A stretch of 20,252 nucleotides of DNA from Pleurobrachia bachei (lineage: Eukaryota; Ctenophora; Tentaculata; Cydippida; Pleurobrachiidae). A model generated the notes under the pieces. The model saw only the letters and a list, made by a program, of their open reading frames with translations, searched no databases and was not told the DNA's origin. Shown in pieces: positions 1 through 7,100 of the stretch. The position numbers were made by a program, and so were the translations under genes. Location of the stretch: the NCBI GenBank assembly GCA_000695325.1, contig AVPN01001628.1, positions 1 through 20,252 of the forward strand, in the 5' to 3' direction. Each line of letters starts with the position of its first letter. The stretch's first letter is position 1.

Positions 1-49
1 CTATCGGGAAAACTCGGGATTTACAGTGGGACAATTCATTGGCCCCACA
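1..49 (-). repeat. Partial LTR at left window edge (start of 3' LTR of copy 1)
   Basis: Positions 1-49 equal 10509-10557, the first 49 bp of the LTR in element orientation, with TGTGGGG at its start. The stretch also holds most of the tail of the antisense ORF described at 10313-10576. The LTR is cut by the window, not visibly truncated. Confidence 0.75.
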
Positions 50-60
50 TCCGCCCCCCT
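50..60 (-). other. Candidate polypurine tract, copy 1
   Basis: The minus strand reads AGGGGGGCGGA immediately before the TG that starts the LTR. This is the place and composition expected for the plus-strand primer of reverse transcription, although one C interrupts the run. A second purine-rich stretch about 60-100 bp upstream in element orientation is a weaker alternative because no matching LTR start follows it. Confidence 0.55.
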
Positions 61-120
61 GTGTGTAGTGGGCTGAACGGTTTGATGAGTTGTTTCTCTC
101 ATTCCGGGGTTTTTTTTTGT

Positions 121-126
121 TTTATT
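121..126 (-). promoter_or_regulatory. AATAAA hexamer in element orientation, 3' UTR copy 1
   Basis: The minus strand reads GGGGAATAAAAC followed by a long A run. It matches the canonical poly(A) hexamer but lies before the LTR, so use of it would cut the genomic RNA short of R. It might end subgenomic messages or be unused. The copy-2 equivalent is 10629-10634. Confidence 0.3.
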
Positions 127-249
127 CCCCATCCACCCCTCCGTGCAATTGTTTCGTGCTCTAACCGGGGGTTTTGCCCTCCCTTACGGTGGTGAACAAA
201 TCAAAACACAGTAAAATATTTTTGGTTTCAAAAAAAAGGGTAAAACGAA

Positions 250-255
250 AATAAA
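250..255 (+). promoter_or_regulatory. AATAAA hexamer on the antisense strand, copy 1
   Basis: The plus strand reads GAAAATAAAGG about 180 bp downstream of the stop codon of the antisense ORF (stop at 66-68 in this copy). It fits the position of a poly(A) signal for an antisense transcript, but a hexamer is expected by chance in A/T-rich sequence. It overlaps nothing on the sense strand except untranslated sequence. Confidence 0.3.
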
Positions 256-267
256 GGAGTTGGCTTC

Positions 268-954
268 TTATTTCCTTGGCTTCGGGGCGGGGTACTTTCC
301 TTTCCCTTGAGCTTTTCGGCCCGTGCTCCTCGGTCGGGTGTGCCTAGGTCTCCTAGGTATCGGGTTTTCTTGGGGTACTGGTCTAGAAGGCCCCGCTTCT
401 TGCTCCTTGTGTGGGAAGCCCCTATCATAGGCAAATTTATATAGAGTTCCTATGGTCCGGTTTATCCCCGCAAGTATAAGTGGGAGCGGCGAGCTCTGGA
501 TCAGAGCCATGCGTATGGGCTCGGTGGATTCCCACAATAGCGTCTTAGCCGCCTGTTTGCTTCCAGGGGACAGCGTGAGGAAAACGTCTACTTGACGTAT
601 CGCCAGCTTGCGATGAGTTTTTTCTATATATAGTGTTTTGCTCCGGAGAGGGATCGAATCCTCCTGGCTCAGCTGATAAAACATTTCTTCAAGGGATTCG
701 ACTAGGTCCCTGACAGCGGCCGTTCTCGCACAATTCTCTCCATCCGAGGGGAAGCTCTGCGTTGTATTATCGCGGACAGGTGTCGGCTCCCTGGGTGGTC
801 CTGCAAAGCTGAGCTCTGGGGTAAAGTATACACCCGGAGGAGCGGGTGTAGCGGGTGTTGGCGCCAGCAATGTCGCCTCCTCTGCCAGCTCCTGTATGTT
901 AGGGGCCGTGGTCATCTCTTCGTCGAGGCCATAGGTGGTGTTGTTGAGACTCAT
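268..954 (-). CDS. ORF4: unrecognised 228-aa accessory protein, copy 1
   Basis: I do not recognise this protein. It has a true ATG (A at -3) and is the first ATG after a TATAAAAG box 59 bp upstream. Three zones are visible: an acidic, Thr/Pro-rich N-terminus (about 1-70, with a Pro/Ala run at 31-41); a more ordered middle (about 75-180) with an acidic helix around 82-98 and a hydrophobic stretch near 147-172; and a basic Pro-rich C-terminus (about 199-228) with 12 Arg/Lys in its last 28 residues. Such a tail suggests nucleic-acid binding or nuclear localisation. It lies between env and the LTR, the usual place for accessory genes in complex retroviruses and rare in gypsy elements. A Rev/Rex-like, nucleocapsid-like or silencing-suppressor role is speculation. 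Confidence 0.75.
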   Translation of the reverse strand: MSLNNTTYGLDEEMTTAPNIQELAEEATLLAPTPATPAPPGVYFTPELSFAGPPREPTPVRDNTTQSFPSDGENCARTAAVRDLVESLEEMFYQLSQEDSIPLRSKTLYIEKTHRKLAIRQVDVFLTLSPGSKQAAKTLLWESTEPIRMALIQSSPLPLILAGINRTIGTLYKFAYDRGFPHKEQEAGPSRPVPQENPIPRRPRHTRPRSTGRKAQGKGKYPAPKPRK

Positions 955-1266
955 GATAGTCGTAGGAGGAAACGATTTGGGTTGTTTTATGGTTGTGAGC
1001 GGCCTCTTTTATACTCGTTTCGGGGAATTAGTTTTCATCTAATTACCGCGTGAGTTTCACGTTTTTGCAGTTTATTTAGCACCTTCACGCCTTCAAGATA
1101 TAGTGTTAGGTGGATTTAACGCTCTAATGGAGTTGGTTTAGATAAATCCTTTGTGGAGTGGAAGTGCCTAATTTCCACACCTGGTGCTGCTACCCGCTCT
1201 CGCCGAGTAGGGGGGAATACTTTACATAATGTAACAAAAATATTCCGCCCAAAGTGTCCTTCGAAT
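955..1266. other. env-ORF4 intergenic region, copy 1
   Basis: These 312 bp separate the env stop codon from the ORF4 ATG. The half nearer ORF4 carries the TATA box at 1006-1013. I see no convincing 3' splice site before ORF4, unlike the one before env. No further ORF is supported; short frames here are antisense or shifted readings of the env end. The copy-2 equivalent is 11463-11774. Confidence 0.6.
1006..1013 (-). promoter_or_regulatory. TATA box of a putative internal promoter for ORF4, copy 1
   Basis: The minus strand reads GAGTATAAAAGAGGCCGC, a full match to TATAAAAG with G/C-rich flanks. Initiation about 30 nt downstream would fall near 982 and leave a leader of about 28 nt whose first AUG is that of ORF4. 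Foamy viruses use an internal promoter for accessory genes; use here is inferred from sequence only. Confidence 0.5.
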
Positions 1267-3726
1267 TTAGCAGGACTGAACCAAAGGTGGGTATAGGTTG
1301 TCTTTGGACCTATCTGGTTTGCTTTCAAACTGCTCCGGCGGTTGGGGTTGGAACGTCACCGTGTTTTCTACCCTCCTTATCATGGCGGTTCGTAGGGAGG
1401 GGGTGCGTTCATCTTCCAAGGGTGGGTCTACGACCCTTGGGGTATAAACAACCGGACTTCCCTCTTCTGTAATGGGGGCCAAGGGGCAATATCGCTTCCC
1501 TCTTTTCATTGTCATATATGTAGGTTCTTCCTCACCTCGTTCTTCGAAATCAGGTGCAGTGGGGTCCTGAACATTACTATGATGGGGCTTGGGTATAGTT
1601 TCAAGCTCTCCAGTAGGGTGCTGTCTGGTTCTCTCCCTGTCCATGGTGAGGTGGGACAGTGTTTGTGTCAGGTTGGTGATTTGCCTAACAACAATTCCCC
1701 GTTTAATACACTGAAGAACCACAAATATAGTGATACTTAGGAGGGTGAATCCTAATGAGAACCAAGCAAGTTTCTCGAAGAACGATTTCTTGGATGTGTT
1801 TAGACCCAAGTATCCTATTTCGTAATCTGACAACGCCAGCTGCGTTGTCTGGTTTATCATTGTTTCGAGACGGGTAATGTTTTCCCGCTCTCTGACTAGC
1901 TGGGTGTCGTCTAGCCATTTTCTCAGGTTTCTCCCCGTGTCAGGAGACTTCCAACTTAAGACGGTTGCTGTCTCGCTTCCGTCGGGCGCATACATGACCA
2001 TACGCGAGGCCTGTACGTGTTTGTACACGCCCCATTCCAGGAAGTAATTAGTTTTCCCGGGTGTACTTATTATACTGAGGTGTACGTCCTCAGAGACCTT
2101 CATTGCCGTGATCTCATCTTGGCTGAAGACCATGGCACCACCTTTAGTTAGTAACATTTTGGTGTCACAGGTGGTTGGGATTAGTGTGCATCCCGAGTCC
2201 TGCAGTGTTTCTGGATTTTCTTCAAAGCAGGGCCATGTTTGTTTAAATGGCGAGAATTTGTCTTGCATTCTCTCTGCACAGTAAATGACGTCATCTTTTT
2301 CGAGACAGTCATTTACTCGGACGGTTTTTACCATTCCGTCTTCTAAAATAACAAGGTCTGGTGTTTCGACCCTGTAGCACGCTTTGTCCTCAGTCCCCCG
2401 TGATATGGGGACGGTTTTCGGAACGTACGTGCGAAACAAGCTTCCCTCTGTTAATCTGGGAGCCACCAAAACATAATGCATTAACATTCCTGTCTCGCCG
2501 TTAGTGACGTCTACCAGCATGAGGTCAGCAACTCTAAAGAGTAGTTCTGGCCTTCCCTGGTACAAGGTGCTCCTAAATGCCTGGTTTTTTTCAACAACCA
2601 ATTGTAAATCGCCTAGAGTTAAAGTTGTGGCGACAGGTGTGACTAATCGCCCGTGTCTAGACCCATAGAACAGAGCGTCTAATTTCTGTTCATATCGCTT
2701 GTCAGTCTGGACTTGCATGAGAACCGAGGCGACAGAAAGTATTTCACACCTCATTGAATTCATGGTGTCATATACTTTTTCGATTTCGAAATCCATTATT
2801 TTGAGGATCTCCTGGTCAAACCTCCTCAGGTTCTCCATGGTATCAATCGAATCAGAAGCAAATTGTTCAAATGCTCCCTGGAGCTTGTTTACATGCTCCC
2901 TGACCTTCTTGTTGTCGGAAGGGCTCTTCAAAATTTGATAGAAGTAATTGACAACAGGTATTTCCTCAATGAAGTCAAAATCTGACCATCCGAGCCGTTT
3001 TTGTCGGTGGTTGCTGCCGTTGGTTTTTTCGACAGCTATGTTCCATGCAATATCAAATGCTGACTTTAAATCACGGAATCGCTCGGTGTGGGCCCTTTCA
3101 ATATCAGATCTCGTATTCTTGATCTCTGTCATCAGTGTGTCGAACAGCGGGTTTTGTTCTATCCCACAGGCAGTGTATCTATTCATGCCCATTCGAGCGA
3201 GCAAGCAGTCCAGTGTACTCGTGGCTGAGTTTAAGCTCTCTACCCGGTCTTCTGGGTGGTAGTACAGCTTGTTCTGGAGAGTACATTCTGCTACCGAGCT
3301 GTCATATGTTAGCACCTCGCACAGTGTGTCATGGAGGCACTCGACTAGACACAGTGTAAGTGTCTCCCTTTTCAGTGCTTTTCTCACTGAATTCATGATC
3401 ACCCTCATTTTTGGTATCCAGCAAGATGTAGGGTCTTGCTCTATGGGGGGTATCACCTTGCTCAACCTTGGTATATTTGGAGCACAGTCTACCTTGCACG
3501 GCCGTTGCGGTGCTCTTGGTTTCCTGAGATTGAAAAATATCGACTGTGCGATAGTAGACTCGCTGGTGGCAAGTATCTTCCCAGGCTGCAGCACTACTCC
3601 CAAATCAGTCTGTACTACAGGGCCTGCTGTGAGGGACATTTCCCTACTCGAATCGAATTGACTTTCTTTCCGTACTGAATCTGCGCATATCAAGATGGCG
3701 GTTACAGTCAGGAATGAAAGAAACAT
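1267..3726 (-). CDS. env: Env: F-type fusion glycoprotein-like envelope protein, 819 aa, copy 1
   Basis: Predicted class I-like membrane glycoprotein. Seen: hydrophobic signal peptide at 1-15; N-terminal subunit with many Cys; furin-type site RQKR at 241-244; a membrane-proximal fragment with a hydrophobic/aromatic start (IPVVNYFYQIL, 256-266) and helical heptad-like stretches at about 275-345; a Cys-rich region at 450-520; a single membrane anchor at about 653-672; and a long tail of about 146 residues. Sequons lie at 236, 616, 625 and 643. The segment after the cleavage site and the order of helices resemble the baculovirus F / errantivirus Env family, which is my inference. Residues 126-150 have PAN/apple-like Cys spacing. 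The ATG is real and lies 7 nt after a strong 3' splice site, so env is probably read from a spliced RNA. The frame is intact. Confidence 0.9.
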   Translation of the reverse strand: MFLSFLTVTAILICADSVRKESQFDSSREMSLTAGPVVQTDLGVVLQPGKILATSESTIAQSIFFNLRKPRAPQRPCKVDCAPNIPRLSKVIPPIEQDPTSCWIPKMRVIMNSVRKALKRETLTLCLVECLHDTLCEVLTYDSSVAECTLQNKLYYHPEDRVESLNSATSTLDCLLARMGMNRYTACGIEQNPLFDTLMTEIKNTRSDIERAHTERFRDLKSAFDIAWNIAVEKTNGSNHRQKRLGWSDFDFIEEIPVVNYFYQILKSPSDNKKVREHVNKLQGAFEQFASDSIDTMENLRRFDQEILKIMDFEIEKVYDTMNSMRCEILSVASVLMQVQTDKRYEQKLDALFYGSRHGRLVTPVATTLTLGDLQLVVEKNQAFRSTLYQGRPELLFRVADLMLVDVTNGETGMLMHYVLVAPRLTEGSLFRTYVPKTVPISRGTEDKACYRVETPDLVILEDGMVKTVRVNDCLEKDDVIYCAERMQDKFSPFKQTWPCFEENPETLQDSGCTLIPTTCDTKMLLTKGGAMVFSQDEITAMKVSEDVHLSIISTPGKTNYFLEWGVYKHVQASRMVMYAPDGSETATVLSWKSPDTGRNLRKWLDDTQLVRERENITRLETMINQTTQLALSDYEIGYLGLNTSKKSFFEKLAWFSLGFTLLSITIFVVLQCIKRGIVVRQITNLTQTLSHLTMDRERTRQHPTGELETIPKPHHSNVQDPTAPDFEERGEEEPTYMTMKRGKRYCPLAPITEEGSPVVYTPRVVDPPLEDERTPSLRTAMIRRVENTVTFQPQPPEQFESKPDRSKDNLYPPLVQSC

Positions 3727-4142
3727 CCTTATCCTGTAAATAGAGAGAGAGGGTTATATTTGTTAGTACGAGAGAGGGTAACTTGGGGAAATTAGTACAA
3801 CGGTATTGAGCACGCACACCCACCTAATTGCCCAGGGAGGCCACCTCAGAAGGGTGGGTCTTGGTGACCTTCCCGGAGCAAAATGTACGAACTCAATCCC
3901 GTATACCACTCCCTATACCTAGTTAGAACGACAACGTTTTCCAATCAAAAAGTTCTAATGATTACTACCAATTAATAGTATTAGAGTGCCTTCCAACCAG
4001 GCCATGGCCATGCGTGACTCCATCTTGCATTTGATGAGTCCAGTGGTTCCATTCCACTCTGGTGGGAAAATTGCCTCCACCCAGGTAGCGTTCGGCATCA
4101 CACCCTGTCGCTACCTCCATCCCTCTCGTGGTTCCTTATGTT
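3727..4142. other. pol-env intergenic region, copy 1
   Basis: A 416-bp gap lies between the pol stop codon and the env ATG. Its env-proximal end is the 3' splice site. The rest holds only tiny open frames of about 22 codons and a short hairpin (CCACC...GGTGG) near 3840-3857. Since env would be made from spliced RNA, most of this would be intron. I see no further gene. The copy-2 equivalent is 14235-14650. Confidence 0.6.
3734..3768 (-). promoter_or_regulatory. 3' splice site for env subgenomic mRNA, copy 1
   Basis: On the minus strand a TACTAAC branch-point motif (3768-3762) is followed by a pyrimidine tract (CCCTCTCTCTATTT) and TTTACAG with AG at 3735-3734. The exon would begin at 3733, and the env ATG comes 7 nt later with no earlier ATG. 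Errantiviral and retroviral env genes are typically expressed by splicing. The matching 5' donor is not obvious; GGTAAC and GGTAAA sequences near the leader and gag start are weak candidates. Confidence 0.75.
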
Positions 4143-7100
4143 TTATCCTTCGTATCTCTCTGGAGCTTTGCGCTCCCTCCTCAAGTTGTAGGGGCCCTTG
4201 TCTGGTTCCGGCTCCTCTTCTTCCAGCTCGTCTATAGCGCTTGCGAAGGATTCGTCCCCCGGTACCACTCCCGTGGTCGTGTAGTCATCCCACTCCAGTT
4301 CTTCTTCTGGTTCATGGGGGTCAGGATCTTGGTCCTCATCAGTAGGGGTGGCTGAGACGTTCGGCACCCCGGGGCTAGCTGTAGCTGTGTGTTCCCCCTG
4401 GTCAGCTTGCGGCTCCTCAGGTCCAGTAGTTGGTCCCTGCTCCTCGTTTGGTAGTGGTTCCTCCGGGTCCCCGACTGGGTGGTCACCCTGTGTCTTCTGG
4501 AGTGTGGTTTGATGGTAGAAGAGATCGTGGAGTCCGTCATCTTCCTCCTCCCCAGTGTCGTCACACTCTTCTATTGTGGGCTGGTTTAACCCTTGTTCAG
4601 GGGTGATTTTCTCCCTCGTTTTGGTTCTTAGAGACTTAGGGATTTTCCTAAGTGAGTCAAAGTGTGTCACTACTAATTTGCCTGTGTTATCGTTTTTCAA
4701 CTGATATGTCCATTCGGACAGGACTTTGTTTACTGTCCAGGGTCCTGAAAATTTCGTTCGAAACTTCCGGTAATCCCGTACCGTGACTGGTAGTGGTTTC
4801 CAAACCAGTGCTTTCTCTCCCACCGTGTATGTAGTGTGGAACCCGCGTTTTTTGTCATACGCGAGCTTTTGCCTTTGCATCGCAGAGATCCCGTTAGCGC
4901 GGACTAGGTCTAGTGTGTCCCGCATGCTCTCTCTTTGTTCCGAGAGTAAGTGTGCCCCGGTTTCATAATAGGCAGTGGTGGTAGTATCGAATGCGAGATC
5001 ATAAGGAAGTCTCAATTCTCTTCCAAAATATAGCTGATGTGGGGTGAACCTAGTTGATCCGTTCACCGAGCTATTCAACGCGAATACTGCATAACTTAGT
5101 TTCTCGAACCATGACTGTGGGAACTCTCCAACCAGTTTTTTCACAATTACTACAATGGTTTTGTTCAGGTTTTCCACAGCCCCATTGCCGCTAGGATGGT
5201 AACTGGTGGTAGCGGTTTTCTTGACCCCAAGAAGGCGGTACAGTTCAACAATTACCGTTGCTACATGGAGGTTGGCTCCCCGGTCAGAGTGTATAGTCTC
5301 GGGTACTCCATAAATTGTAACCCAGTGTGTTAGCAAGCACTTAGCAATTTGGGTTGCCGAGGCATTGGGTAAAGGTTTCGCCTGGCACAACCGTGTAAAC
5401 TTGTCTGTCATGCAAAGGATCCATGACATTCTCCCCCCTCTTATTGGTCCAACCAAATCAATGCATAATATTTGGTTTGGTCTGCATGCTAGAAATGGTT
5501 TAAGAGGGGCAGCAGGGTTACGTCTATAAACCTCATTGTGCGGGAAACACGTCGCACAAGTGGCACAGTAAATCTTTACTGCTGTAGTCATGCCTTCAAA
5601 GTAATATTTCTCTCTGACCCTGAGCAAAGTTTTCTTTGGGCCCAGGTGTCCAGCACTCTCATTATCATGGTGAGAGGCGATCAAGGTTTTACGTTCCGTA
5701 TGGGGAACATAAATTAATTCTCGGTACTTTTTAGATCCCCCGGCGAAATATTTGTAGCACACTAAACCCTCCTGACTGAGACACAGGTGTGGGAACAACA
5801 TCCACATTTTCAAGAGTGTATCAGAGAAAGCGGCGGTTTTCACTTCGTCTCTCTCCTTCTGATCAGCCAGCAACCATTGTTTAGCAGTGGCTATATCCGT
5901 ATCTTTAGCCTGGGCTGCAGCAAAGTGTGCGCTGAAATGTGCTCTCAGTGGGGACTCATACTCTCCCGTCCTGTGTTTGGGCGGGGCCGTGGGGGTAGGG
6001 TTTGCTTCCCCACACGTAATTATCTTGGTATCAACCGATAACTCTACAGTTTTACACGTGACTGTTTTCCCTTTCTCAGTCTTCTCTCTGGAACTTGGTG
6101 TGGTTCTATCCCACCAAGGATAAAGTTCATCTGAGGTTTGCGGCAATCGGGACAAGCAATCAGGTACTTGCATGAGCGCGCCCGATTTATATTTCAGATC
6201 AAACGTGTAATCACTCAAATCCATGATCCATCGGGTCATGATGGCTTCATTGGTTTTTCTCAAAAACCCGGTATCAGTTAGGGCCTTCATGTCAACATAG
6301 GCTGTAAATTTTGCGCCTAGTAGATAATAACGCCATTGTTTGGTTATGTGGAACCAGAGGGCATGAAATTCTCGTTTATACGATGGCCAATTTTGTTCCG
6401 TTTGGTTTAGAATCTTGGAACTGTATGCAATAGGTTTGAATGTATTGCCTTCCATGTGTCCAATTGTGCCGCCAATCCCTTTCAAGGATGCATCGGTAAA
6501 CACAAACAATTCCTTTTCCGTAGAAGGATATATTAGCACCGGAGGGCTGGTTAGTGCCTCATTTAGGAGCTGTATACTCTCCATAGCTTCATCGGTTAGC
6601 ACGAACTTGTCTGTTTGCTTCAGACAGTTCGTCAACCCTGCAGCCTTCTCACTAAAGTTTTCCACGGCTGTTCTGAACCAGGAATAGCAGCCAATTAGCG
6701 CTCTTAATTGTTTAAATGTACGGGGAGGCGTCATATTACGGATAGCGCTGATTTTTTCAGTATCTGCCTCAATACCTTTTGTTGTTAGGTATACCCCACA
6801 GTATTTTATTCGTTTTTGGAACAAGATACACTTCTTTGGGCTCAGTCTCAGTTTAGAGGGACGTATTCTCCCAAACACAACCCTAAGGTGAGATATCATG
6901 TCCTCAGTGGTTTTGGCAGGACATAATATATCGTCGATAAATGCTGCGGCGACGCTCGGGGGTACTCCCGCCAACACGCGGTCCAGCAGGTTTTGGAACG
7001 TGCCTGGACTGCCGCTGAGACCTAACGGCATGGATCGGTATTGGAAAAACCCGACTCCACTTATACTAAAAGCCGTGTAATGCCTGTGCTCTGGTTTTAG

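Larger units (their letters stand above)
61..267. other. 3' untranslated region between ORF4 and purine tract, copy 1
   Basis: No gene is supported in this 207-bp stretch. In element orientation it is A-rich near ORF4 and then G/A-rich, with homopolymer runs near 111-118 and 230-237. It carries AATAAA on the minus strand (121-126), before the LTR, and AATAAA on the plus strand (250-255), which could serve the antisense ORF. The copy-2 equivalent is 10569-10775. Confidence 0.6.

Noticed and set aside
100-155. G/A-rich stretch with a long A run as alternative polypurine tract
   Set aside because: It is interrupted by C and T and not followed by a TG that would make a sensible LTR start matching the CA end.
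228-434. Minus-strand open frame of 68 codons overlapping the end of ORF4
   Set aside because: A shifted reading of the basic ORF4 tail with low-complexity ends; no start context or domain.
3269-3661. Plus-strand open frame of 130 codons inside env
   Set aside because: It is the antisense shadow of a well-supported coding frame, is Ser/Leu/Cys-rich as such shadows are, and has no signal of its own.
3960-4040. Two 22-codon frames in the pol-env gap
   Set aside because: Too short and in different frames, inside what is likely intron for env; no sign of translation.
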